A stretch of 64,000 nucleotides of DNA from Gnetum montanum. Its lineage: Eukaryota; Streptophyta; Gnetopsida; Gnetales; Gnetaceae. The notes below the pieces were generated by a model, which was not told the origin of the DNA, made no database searches, and saw only the letters and a list, made by a program, of their open reading frames with translations. Positions 45,722-55,430 of this stretch are shown here, in pieces (position 1 is the first letter of the stretch; every line of letters begins with the position of its first letter). The stretch covers positions 456,612 through 520,611 of the forward strand of contig MNCI01024945.1 in assembly GCA_015680685.1 (NCBI GenBank), read 5' to 3'. The position numbers and the translations under genes are program-made.

Positions 45722-48700
45722 GTCGGTCAATCCATTTCTACACCCTCTCTTTCAACAAGTGAAACCTCCCTACATTATTTATTTGTGCTTGGACTTCGGT
45801 GGTTTGGAGTTTGGACTTGGTTTCTAGTGTTTTACTTTGGACTTTGTTTCATTTGTAATTAGCATGTTATAAATTTATGTGTTCAACTATTTTAAATTTT
45901 AAGGAAGATCCTCAGTTTGATCTGATGTGGCATGTGAACTCAGGGATCACCCTCTTCATCATTGCATGATCCTAAACCTGATAGCAGAAAATGGAAGTTC
46001 ATAGACACATTGCCTCTGGCCAGTTTAAAAGATTTCTTTTCTGCGTCAGCAGATGCTGCTAGTGAGCTTGTAAGTACCTTCCTGACAAAATCCATATTTT
46101 TAAAGTTTAATTACCAGAGTAGTTGAAGAAGCCAAGATTGTAAGAGTTCTAATGCATAGATTATGAACAGATGTCAAGTGATCAAAGTGAAGCATTGAAG
46201 AGCATTGTGAAAACAGCACTAAATGGGATTGGAAAGGCTCATTGGATTGCTGCTGGCTTAGTGGCTGTGGCTTTTGTTCTTGACAGATTTGATCTCATCT
46301 CTTCAAATAAGTCAGAGTGTATAGGTTTGCTTGATGAGATGTGCCGATTAGCAGAATACCTTCAAATTCTTAAGCAAAGGAAAAGACTGAAACAGCAAAT
46401 CGAAGCAACAATGGAAGAAGCCCTGCGATTGGTCGTTGAAGGTTGTACCCTGTGCTTCTCACAGGCAACATCTTCTCGTTGGTGCAGGTCAGCCATGATA
46501 TTCAGTTAGTACTTTCTATCTGTTTTACCAATTAATGGAGAATGAGTTGTCATTTCGGACTCCTTGGGTGTATGTCAGGTTTTTCAAAGGACCTGTAGAT
46601 AAGAGGCACTTGGAAGATTTTCGTCAAGACCTTGAAAAAATGTATAAACACTTGATGTTCCAGGTTATCATTCGAACTTATGATGCTAGTGAACCAATTC
46701 TACTTCCCAGGATGGAATTCTACCCTAAGGAGGCAGGTAATGAATCAGATACATCTTTTCTGAAGCACCATCAGTGAATTTAGATTTCAGAGTTTAGAAT
46801 AATTTTTTACTTTAGAGCTATGACACCGTTTACCTGTAATAATAAATATCAAATATCAAATTGGCTGGCCGTTGTTGCAGTGATACCGGATGGTAAGGTA
46901 AAAAAGATAGTGGAACAGTTGGAATTGGAGAGTGACAAGAATGTAGTGGTTCTTATTTTACATGGTTTTGGAGGTATTGGCAAAACTACCATTGCGGATG
47001 CCGTGTATGCAAAAGTAGATGACATTTTGGGCTTCAAGTTTTCGAAGGTAGCACTGTATGAAAACATCGGAAGCGTGCCCAATACATTGGCTGTACAGAA
47101 TAAAATTTTAGATGACATTTCTGAAATTCAAGTGAGATCTTCCACCAGCACAGACGGTCAGAAACTTTTGCAGAATTCTTTCCAGAAGGATCCGTGTTTT
47201 GTATACATAGATAATGTGTTGAGNTTTGTTGAGTGGCAGAGAGCTGGCCAAAGTGTTGCCTACAAGTCTGGACGCCTCAAAAAAGTTAAGGCTTCTGTTG
47301 ACGGCAAGAGACGCAGGTGTGCGCAGCGGTTTAGGGGGCATTAACAGTCCAAACGATGTAAAACTATTCAGTGTGGATTCTTTGCCAGAAGCAGAGGCGC
47401 TTAGTCTGTTAAAACAGGAAATGGGGAGACATGTTGCGGATAAGCTAAGTGAAGAGCAAAGGAATTATTTGCTGAAAGAAGTTTGCAGTGCCGTTCCTCT
47501 GCTAATTCAGATGGTGAGCAGATATGTCAAGTACCACACAGACATTAACGTAGCCGTGGATGTGGTACGGCAGCAGCGTGAGTGTGATTTTGGTGAACAA
47601 TTTGGGGAGGAGAATGTTGAGTTCTTCTCTTTTGCATTGAATGGCTTGCAACAACGCTACACCGAAGCCTTCTTTGACATCTGTGCTTTTTTCTACAATG
47701 GATTTACATGGGCTTCCCTTTTCTACAATGGATTTACATGGGCTTCCCTGCAAAACATATATGGAGAGGACACCATGGATGTGCTTGAAAGGAGGGCACT
47801 CATTAAACAAACAGTCTTGGAATACACCAAAGGAGTCGCGGTACAGCTGAAGACACAAAAGGTCCCAAAAGTGCATGACGTGTTATTACAGATGGGTCGG
47901 AGTAGATGCAAATCCAACAGAATCACCACGGTCGCTCAGTTGAAATCCATGATACAATCAGACGATTTTCAGGTGCTCATCTTTATTTTCTTAACTACAT
48001 ACCATAACTTTTTCAAGGAATTTATACATTATTATTTATCATGCATTATTTATTTAAAGAAATAGCTAATGCTTTTGGTTGAAGAGACTTCTTTCCCTCA
48101 ACCATTGTTCAACTCCAAACCAAACTATCATTATAGAATATCCAACATGGTTAAAAGATGAACCTAATATATAGTTATAAGATATTCATTGTAATTTGAA
48201 TTCTTCACCCTAAATATTTTAAAATAATTTGTGTGTTATATTTTAAAAAGCCGGTAAGTATCAATAATCGCTAAGAATCCAAAAAGTCATGAAAAACATA
48301 AGAACATGAAGCTTCAACCAAACGTCGGGTTATTCTCCTTGATTCACGGGTCCTTACAGGTTTCAATTTTGTTGAAAACATAGAATTACTTCCGGTTATT
48401 CTCCTTGATTCAAGAGTCCTTACAAGTTTCAATTTTGTTGAAAAAATAGAATTACTCTGATGGCTTTTTAAATTACACAATGCTATGTGAGGTAATTGGG
48501 CTCACAAATTTTGAAAATTGTTTACTGGAGCAACCATTTTCAAGTACTTCAAAAATCTGAGTTTCTTTTTACCTGTTTCTTTGGCGGCTGGAAGCGTGCA
48601 GCAAAAAAGCTTTTAAAGTTATAGGAGATTGCACCTTGTTCTCGTAAAACCGTGTTCTTCATGTTTTTATAAAATTAAATTTCAAATTTCAAATATGTTG

Positions 48701-49900
48701 ATGAATTTCATGGCTTAAACTGTGGCAGGGTACTTGGCAGGGGGTGAAGGGCATTTATATTCATGAAGAGACCAAACCTGAGGAGGTATTGACATTGCCA
48801 TGCTCTAAACTGGACTTCATCTCTTCTTCACTGCGAATTCTTTCCTTGGATTTTGAAGATAAAGATGAAACCCTATTCCAAGGCATTGGAGTAGAAGGAG
48901 AGTGCAAGGCCGGCTTCAGCAGCCTTATTTACTTTCAATCACACTTCTGGCAGCCACCCTTTGATGTGAGGCGTTGCCTCCAACTAACGCATCTGGCCTG
49001 TGCACCAAACTGCACCGTCTACCTGCACCAGGTAACTACAAGTTAATTAATTATTTTGTTAATATATATATGTGGTTAAATTTGGTGTAATTAGATTGCT
49101 GTTCAAGTAAGTAATTCTGGGAAAAATTAATTAAACGTGTCAGTGGGTGCATGCATGCGTTCATGATGATGAAATTGGTGGTCTTTGCTTGCTTTCTTGC
49201 TTGCATGCAGATGCCAAGCAGCCTCAAAATCCTATACATTAGATTGGAGGAAGAGAATGCAGTTATTGGCAACGTTGAGAATGAGTATGGAGTTGTCTCA
49301 TCTCTAAGGGACTTCACTCTAGCAGGGAGTTATTTAAGGGAGATACCACATGGCCTTTTGTCCAACATGAAATCCCTCGTAATGTTTCGCTTGTATGAAG
49401 CTCCAAATGTGTGGTATATGCCTGACGAACTGCATACTTTGCCGTGTCTAACAACGATTGACATAAAGCACGTTGGGTTAAAGGGCCTTTCTAAAAGCAT
49501 AGGGGCTTGTGCTTCTTTAAAATTACTAAATTTGTTCGACTGCCAAGAGCTTGTCCAACTGCCACCGGCTATTACGAATCTATCATCTTTAGAAGCATTG
49601 GATTTGTACAACTGCTCCAACCTACTTGATCTTCCAGACAACTTTGAAGGATTGGTGTCCTTGCAATTCCTAAACTTGTCTAAATGCATAAATCTGAAGC
49701 ATTTAGGCTCAACATTTTCCAGGTTGCCCTCTTTACAATTACTGTATCTTAACTTCTGCGTACAATTAGAGGAAAAGTGGGTGGATATTTTTGTGCAAAT
49801 GAAATCACTAAAAGTGATTTCCTTAAAAGGATGTCCTCCACTTATCAAAAGATGGGAAAAATGCTACAAAGATAGCATAAATATAATATGTTTATACTAA
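45114..49900 (+). CDS. NB-ARC/LRR immune receptor (NLR), seven exons, two frame breaks
   Basis: Intracellular plant immune receptor of the STAND ATPase class. Proposed exons are 45114-45721, 45944-46069, 46171-46487, 46579-46736, 46881-47972, 48729-49031 and 49211-49900. All six introns are GT-AG and their phases (0,0,2,1,0,0) join without shift, giving about 1,095 residues. Domain order is a lipid-modification-like N-terminus, a low-complexity Ser/Thr/Ala region, a helical domain, an NB-ARC (GFGGIGKTT P-loop) and LRRs. The frame breaks at about 45370-45377 (duplication junction) and at the N at 47224. The rest is open, so the gene may be intact with assembly errors, or a young pseudogene. 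Activation on effector recognition is known for the family, not shown here. Confidence 0.8.
45944..46069 (+). CDS. NLR exon 2: linker
   Basis: This exon is too short to show up as an open reading frame of its own. Between acceptor CTCAG and donor GTAAGT, both phase 0, it encodes 42 residues including SRKWKFIDTLPLASLKDFFS and ASADAASEL. It joins exon 1 (frame of the second repeat copy) to exon 3 without a shift, which supports both the exon and that reading frame of exon 1. Confidence 0.65.
46171..46736 (+). CDS. NLR exons 3-4: non-TIR helical N-terminal domain
   Basis: Exon 3 (46171-46487) and exon 4 (46579-46736), joined at phase 2 across a 91-bp intron. The sequence begins EALKSIVKTALNGIGKAHWI, then a hydrophobic helix AAGLVAVAFVLDRFDLIS, then SECIGLLDEMCRLAEYLQIL, a basic turn, and EEALRLVVEGCTLCFSQ. 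Exon 4 adds GPVDKRHLEDFRQDLEKMYK. There is no TIR motif, no EDVID motif of CC domains, and no clear RPW8 signature. The layout of hydrophobic helix, short polar gap, then amphipathic helices recalls HeLo/Goodbye-type four-helix bundles at the N-terminus of fungal STAND proteins. That is a resemblance, not a proven relation. Confidence 0.6.
46881..47972 (+). CDS. NLR exon 5: NB-ARC domain
   Basis: Nucleotide-binding switch domain. The P-loop is LHGFGGIGKTTIADAVYAKV. The Walker B/kinase-2 segment is CFVYIDNVL (IDNV in place of LDDV). RNBS-B is KLRLLLTARD. The GLPL motif is reduced to SAVPLLIQM. The winged-helix RNBS-D segment is FFDICAFF, with a following 10-residue repeat (FYNGFTWASL twice). 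The MHD motif is VHDVLLQMG. The N at 47224 falls just after kinase-2 and the frame moves by +1 there. One surplus base, or a 10-bp surplus including the N, would account for it. Upstream and downstream frames are otherwise open, and the exon closes at a GT donor after SDDFQ. Confidence 0.85.
47224..47224. other. Ambiguous base causing a frame break in the NLR
   Basis: An N within TGTTGAG-N-TTTGTTGAGTGG. The seven bases TGTTGAG occur on both sides, as would happen if two overlapping contigs were joined with an N. Either removing the N or collapsing the overlap (10 bases in all) puts the two halves of the NB-ARC in one frame. Confidence 0.7.
47691..47750 (+). repeat. 30-bp tandem duplication within the NB-ARC coding sequence
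   Basis: 47691-47720 and 47721-47750 differ only in the last base and encode FYNGFTWASL twice, in frame, in the RNBS-D/winged-helix region where one copy is expected. Confidence 0.85.
47973..48728 (+). other. NLR intron 5 (756 bp)
   Basis: GT...GCAG intron separating the NB-ARC from the LRR exons. AT-rich, with stops in all frames. It contains a 66-bp tandem duplication at 48328-48459 (GGTTATTCTCCTTGATTCA and TTTCAATTTTGTTGAAAA in both copies). Confidence 0.65.
48328..48459. repeat. 66-bp tandem duplication in NLR intron 5
   Basis: 48328-48393 and 48394-48459, with a few mismatches between copies. Confidence 0.75.
48729..49900 (+). CDS. NLR exons 6-7: LRR domain
   Basis: Exon 6 (48729-49031) opens GTWQGVKGIYIHEETKPEEV, the NB-ARC-to-LRR linker typical of plant NLRs (G-T-x-x-V-x-G-I), followed by SLRILSLDFEDKDE and LTHLACAPNCTVYLHQ. 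Exon 7 (49211-49900) carries regular repeats: LSSLEALDLYNCSNLLDLPD, LVSLQFLNLSKCINLKHLGS, LPSLQLLYLNFCVQLEEKW, MKSLKVISLKGCPPLIKRW. The C-L/P-x-L pattern at each repeat end is that of TIR-class and gymnosperm LRRs. The protein ends INIICLY with a TAA at 49898-49900. Effector or partner recognition is the usual role of this part. Confidence 0.85.
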
Positions 49901-50639
49901 TTTAAGATGTAATAGATAAATTTTATGAACATTATTTTTAGATCAATGAAACCTAAAAATATTTCATGGAAGATACTAACTAAATTAATAATGGCAGCAT
50001 TTATTTTCATCATTTTACAAGGTTTCAATAATATTTATTAGTAAAAGGATTCCGAAGACAATTGTAGCATGCATGTCATTGCCAAAGAAATGTCAATAAA
50101 GAAAAGTAGATATAGAAGGAATTAAAAAGTCAATAGTCAATAGTCAATAATAGTGCAAATTTTCAACTTATAAAAAAAATATAAGCAATTGAAAAAGTAA
50201 GTTACAGAATTTATCCTTCAAGTTGATGTTAATTAAAAGAAGGTTCTTTCTTTGCTTGAACAATTCCTTCACAGAATATAAAAGCATATTATGAAGAGCT
50301 TTTTACTGGAAAGAATATGTTGCAAACTCTAAAAATTTATAAATACATATTTAAAACCAATAAATTTTATTGTTTAGTAAAATTTGCTTTCGATTTACAT
50401 TGCCAAGTGAACACCATTTAAATAAGCAATGTTCATTGAAAAAAATCAATGTTGATAAGAGTAAGCAAATTTAAAAAGTAATTCAAAGAATTGGTTACTT
50501 TAAGGGTTACGTTTTTAATAAAAAAAAAGTTCCTTCTTTGTTTCAACCATTTCTACTTTACTTAATTAGTTAATTTAGGGTTTACATATCAAGGCTCTTA
50601 CAATTAAGCTAACACCTTATTTTAAGTTGTTTGCTTTTA
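49901..50639. other. AT-rich DNA downstream of the NLR
   Basis: No gene or repeat recognised. GATCAATGAAACC near 49942 contains an AATGAA polyadenylation-like signal 40 bp after the stop, a weak candidate for the 3' end. Confidence 0.3.
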
Positions 50640-50930
50640 ATCCAAGACTTTTCAGTACAAGAATCCTAATAAAACTAAAAGAAAAATTTTACAAACAACA
50701 ATTAGGTATGTTATTTTATATAATGTTAAATGCTTAATAGTATAAAAGAGGTATGCACAACAAATCAATTGTGGAAATGCAAATGCTTAGATAGATGTTG
50801 AATGTTACTAAAACAAATAAACTACATTGTATAATACAAACATTGGAGGAAGACTTGGAATAACTTTTATTTTAGATAAGTTACAAGTGTAATATCTTAG
50901 ATGGTTTATGCATGTGCAAAAAATATCAAA
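50640..50930 (+). pseudogene. RTE-type LINE, C-terminal RT fragment
   Basis: It shares, base by base with many changes, the sequence at about 58190-58440: AATCCT..ATAAAACTAAA..GAAAAA, TTAAATGCTTAATAGTATAAAA (in pieces), AAATGCTTAGATAGATGTTG, ATTGGAGGAAGACTTGGA, and ATCTTAGATGGTTTATGCATG. This corresponds to the end of plant RTE-type RT (pattern MRMLRWMCG...L..VGHVxRR). Only the 3' part is present. Confidence 0.5.
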
Positions 50931-51164
50931 TAACCCTAAGACAACTCTTAAATAGTTTTGCAAAGAAGATCAAATAACTTTAAGATAACTCAAATAGTAT
51001 GACATTGGATCCCCAAAATAATTGTAATATAGGCACACCCTAAGATATATAGTCAAATTATAACTTTATAACCTAGCATTGCCTACCAGAATCAAACCCA
51101 TAACTTGTTGCTTTCAAATCAAGAGTCTTACCACTAGATCAAAGATTTTAGGGCTCTTTCTCAA
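50931..51164. other. Spacer between convergent LINE fragments
   Basis: No feature seen except a CTTATAACCTAGCATTGCCTACC...AATCAAACCCATAACTTGTTGC stretch near 51062-51112, which could be flanking DNA of either LINE. Confidence 0.3.
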
Positions 51165-52250
51165 GTCTCCATATTCATAAAGAACATACATCAAAGGATA
51201 TCATCATATATTTCTTTAGTTTTCTCATCCATAATAATGGTAAACAAATTAGGACCTAGAGTTAATATTTAATGTAACCCTACCTTCATAGCAAAGTTAC
51301 TTATTTCTCAATAGATAGTACAAACTCGAAGTCATGGATTAAACATATTTATTTCTTGATTAATCTTGATGTATTCAATAGGAACATGTTTCCTCTTTGA
51401 AGCTTATCAAATAATCTCTGGAATGACTCTATTGTAAGCTTTTCTTCAAATTTATGAAAAGCATATGAATATTCTTCTTCTTACATTTAACTTTCTTTAT
51501 AAGTTATCTTAGTAAGAAAATGACTTCAATAGTTGATATTCCTACCAAAAATATAAACTTATTCTAGAGACTATTTATTTTCACCTTAAACATTATTCAA
51601 TAACTCTTTTCCATAATTTTGTGTTGTGAATCATAAACTTGATTATTCTATAATTTTCACAGTTTTGAATATCTTCCTTATTCTTGTAGATATGTACAAT
51701 GGTGTTTCTCTTCTAATCATCTAACAGTTTTTCCTTTTATATTTTGTTAAATAAATTTATTAATCAAGTGATCCCTTTATCTACAAAAAACCTCCAAATG
51801 TTGATAGGAATACCATCTAACATTAGCACTTTATCATTTTGCCTTCATAAGAGTTTTTATGAATTACATAGTTTGTTATTTCCATGTTATGTAATCAACT
51901 TCATCTCCTAGAAATTCCTTATTAAGTATATTCTCAATCACTCTAAAATTTCTATTTATATGTAAATTATTTGGTCATCTAACTTGAATCTTAAATCCAT
52001 TTCTTACCCTCCTTAATTTCTCATAAAAGGTGTTTAAAAGCATTATGCTTATTCTTATTAACTTATTGGTCACAATCTTTGGTATAGTATATTTTTCAAT
52101 GTATTTCTATTTATCTAGTGAGATTATCTTATTAGGAAAGATGTTGCTAGTTCAAGTTACACTTAAGACATCATTATACTCATTGATAATTTTTCTAATA
52201 TATCATGTTGATTATAAGTCTTGAGGTATACTTATAGTTAAATTATTTTA
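51165..52250 (-). pseudogene. RTE-type LINE, RT fragment (minus)
   Basis: The minus-strand translation gives, in broken frames, GIPINIWRFFVDKGITW then LINLFNKI (near 51815-51740), NTIVHIYKNKEDIQNCENYR (near 51695-51640), a KLWKRVIE segment, and near 51290-51170 VGLH...TLGPNLFTIIMDEKTK. These match fingers and palm of plant RTE RT. The catalytic FADD box near 51165 has decayed. It converges with the plus-strand fragment at 50640-50930 (3' ends facing). Confidence 0.55.
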
Positions 52251-52556
52251 GATTTCTAAATCCTTTAGATGAGATATCACGTGAAAATGTTTTATCCTTT
52301 TGAAAGCTTTAGACAATTAGGTTTCAAGGTAATATACTATGTTTATAGTCAAGGTACGGTTCGGTGAGATCCGTTAGACTTTTTGAGTTTACACAAGTAT
52401 TTCCCTTTTTCTTTTTTTACTTTTCCTTATTCAGATCATATCCTAGCATCTCTTGAGGCTATCAAAACTTTCCTAGAATTGGAAAGATTAATTAGGATAT
52501 GCATCATTAATCTTAAATTCATCCATGTTTGAAATCACATTTTTAATGAAGGGTGG
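52251..52556. other. AT-rich spacer left of E4
   Basis: No gene. The last 25 bases (ACATTTTTAATGAAGGGTGG) resemble the polypurine region that precedes the E4 3' LTR (ACATTTGAAGGATCGGAGAG). Confidence 0.35.
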
Positions 52557-53462
52557 TGATGAGGACATCACAGAACCCTTGTGTAATCTTGAATGTATCT
52601 TGGATATGTGTGTGTGCTATTTTTGTATGTTTATTCTTGTGTTGACCTTTTGGTGATGATTCCAAGGTGTTTTGCCATGTTTGGAACTATTTTGAACCTA
52701 TTTTGATGAGTCTAGGAGGTTCCAGGGGCTATGGAAACTTGTTTGAAGGTGTCTAGAGCTTCTAGACCTCAATATTTTCATATTTAATTTTGGCCTTAGT
52801 AAGATAGATGTCTAATCTACGTATTAGATTTCTACACACTCTCAAGATGTCTAATCCAAGACATCTAACCTAATTTTTAGATGTCTACATTGGCATCTCT
52901 ACACTTGGGATAGATGTTTACTATTTCCTTTAGATATCTAATGCAGATTTTAATAAACATCAAATTGAATGACAAATTAGAGGAAAAATGAAAGGTCACA
53001 ACAAGAATCTATAAATAAGAGTCCAAGGAAGGAGACTAATCAGGCTAATCAAAGGAAGCAAGTTAGTCTCAAAGAGAAGAGTAAGAGTGAGAGATTTGAG
53101 AAGTCTCTTGAGAGCTTGTGCAAGAAAAGAGCTTGTGAAAGAAGAATTGAGTGAGAGGTAAGGGAGAGCACTTGAGAGAGGTTAAGAGAATATCTTATAA
53201 GTGTCTTGTCTTGAGATTTATCTCCATCATGAGCAATTTTAGATTAGGAAGGAACATGTGTGGCCTCTAAGATCTTTGGGAGAGGTTTGAGTTAGGCTTG
53301 GCTCCTCATTGTTTATGTAATTCTCTGCATATTGAGATTTTTCTTATAAAAATGGAAATTCTCTCCAATTCATTATCTTTTTCTTGCTTCTAAGTTGAAT
53401 TTTTCTTAGAAAGCTTGTGAAATGGATCCTTTTTGAAGTCTATAGAGGTAGGCTTCACATCA
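52557..53462 (+). repeat. E4 5' LTR
   Basis: It aligns with 55431-56339 along its whole length, for example CTTGGATATGTGTGTG, AGAGTCCAA, GAGCTTGTGCAAGA and TTCTTGCTTCTAAGTTGAATT. The TATA-like CTATAAATAAGAGTCC lies near 53010, with a dense set of AGATGTCTA words upstream (52805-52940). Confidence 0.88.
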
Positions 53463-53465
53463 TAT

Positions 53466-53477
53466 TTGTATTAGAGC
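53466..53477 (+). promoter_or_regulatory. E4 primer-binding site (tRNA-iMet-like)
   Basis: TTGTATTAGAGC matches the plant tRNA-iMet primer site TGGTATCAGAGC at 10 of 12 bases and lies three bases inside the LTR. Confidence 0.65.
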
Positions 53478-53723
53478 ATTTGGTTTGGAGGTTTCCACAG
53501 TTGAATTATTGATCTTCATTAAGCTTTCAAAGAAATTTTGAAGAATTTTCAAGCTTTACAGCCATGTAGGGTTTGGAGAACCTAAGATTGGTAAAGATTG
53601 CCTGAATCTTGTATGATCAAGTTTCTTTTGTGATCTTGAGTACCAATTTATTTGAAAGGCTAGGGTTTGAAGTGAATTTCTTGAAATTTACACTTTTATA
53701 TTAAAGCTTGGTGTTTTCTTTAA

Positions 53724-55350
53724 ATGAATAGAATATTGTTATGGATATTCGTGCATTTGCTTTTGAATATCATTCTTGTTGCATTAAGTTTTACCTTTAG
53801 ACCTATGAAATATATGACTCTTAAGAAGAAGACAAATCAAAATCTTGGACATGAGCTTCAAGAGCTAAAAGGCTCCTTTAAGGAATTTCTAGCTAAAATG
53901 CAAATGTTCTTCCCAAAGTAAGGACCTACAACCACCAAGATTTTGCAGAAACTTAAAGAAGAAAAGATATTAAGAAACTCAAGACTAAATTGGAAAATAT
54001 TTTAAGGAAAATTAAGAGAATATATTCTAGCCATCATGGAAAGGAAGAATATGACAGTTTTATTAAAGGAGAGATCAAAGAGAAAAGGAGTTTTTGAGTA
54101 TCTCTTATTGAGCAAAGGAGTTCTCAATACTCAAAAGTTTCAAGAGAGGGAACTAAGAGCTTCATCAAATCGACTAAAAAATCTTCAAAGTCAAAGATGG
54201 TGTATGTTGTTGATCAAGAAGATCTCCTACCTCATAAGTCATGGAAGGTGAAAGATCAAAGTTAACGTAGTGGCAAAGATCAAGGAATTTCTTCAATGAA
54301 GATCAAAGGTATCACTAGAAGGTATGATACTCATACATTTTGCAATTTTCCTATACATTGTGGCAAGGAAAAGGAGATTCTAAGCCAAGTTGAGGCTATC
54401 TCATGGGAGATAGAGGAGTCTTCTAGCTAACGTATGTAGAAGAATACTTGATTTGATGATGTTTTTAATGAATTTGATGTTAAATCCATGGAGGAGAGTT
54501 AGCTTTTTAGTTGGTTACTTCAAAATGGGATGAAGAACTTAGTGATTATTCCTTTGAAGAGGAGAAGCCCTTGGAATTGGGAACTCCTATTTGGGATCTT
54601 AAACCTTCAATCTTTGATGAAATTGGATAGCCACATGTTGAAGATCAAGTTTAAATGAAGTTGCATGGAAGAAGCCATGAAGAGGCAAGTAACTATGATC
54701 TTTACCTTGAAAATGATAGTAATGTTTCTCATGTTGAAGTGTGATGGATGCTAGTATTTCACTTCAACTTGGAAGTGGTTTGTTCAATGGTAATGATGGG
54801 CATCATAATCATTATGGTGATTATAATGAGAATGAAAGTCATGTTGTGACTTTGGATGTCATTGTTAGTGAGAGAAAGACGAATAATGATAGTTTTCTTA
54901 ATGATGGTGTCTATTGGCATAGTCATTATGAGAAGATCATTATTGATATTGGCAAGAACATTGATAGTGATGAATTTAAGTATCTTGCCTATGAGTGAAT
55001 GAATACTATGAAGGAAATTCCCATGGTTGTGTTAATGGTGAAAAGAAGCTAAGTGGTAGTCTTCTAAACACTAAAAGGAATAAGATGAGGAAGAGGAAAA
55101 AGAAGGTAATATAGGATGTGGCATTAAGGAAGCCTAATTATTTTGTTTTTTCTTATTTTTCATTTGTTACAAGTGTGATTCATCATGAAGATGTAAGGGA
55201 AGCATTCCAAGGAGATGCTCAAATGAAGAAAGCATGGTGGAACATAAGAATAACCCTCCATGAGCAAGGGAAGCTCAAAATCAAAACCTCAACTGATACT
55301 CATTCTCATGATATTTCTAATGCATTGAGTTTTGATGTTATGATATGAGT
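53724..55350 (+). pseudogene. E4 internal coding relic
   Basis: 53724-53921 ends with MKYMTLKKKTNQNLGHELQE then LKGSFKEFLAKMQMFFPK, the counterpart of the E3 gag start. The gag core seen in E3 (VWWEKE) is absent, so there is an internal deletion. From about 54370 the frame reads EAISWEIEESS, ELGTPIWDLKPSIFDEIG and HGRSHEEASNYDLYLEND. 54741-54998 then gives GLFNGNDGHHNHYGDYNENE and HYEKIIIDIGKNIDSDEFKY. 55118-55348 is a further open piece, Phe-rich at first and then KAWWNIRITLHEQGKLK. The function is unknown. 54786-54790 (AATGG) marks the site where E2 entered the E3 copy. Confidence 0.55.
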
Positions 55351-55430
55351 GATGGCCTTAAGTCATGGGGGCATGGTGCCTTCTAGCCTGTGAAAGGTTA
55401 TTAAGCATTACATTTGAAGGATCGGAGAGA

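Noticed and set aside
46849-47876. Minus-strand open frames opposite the NB-ARC
   Set aside because: Antisense shadows of the conserved NB-ARC exon with no recognisable domain.
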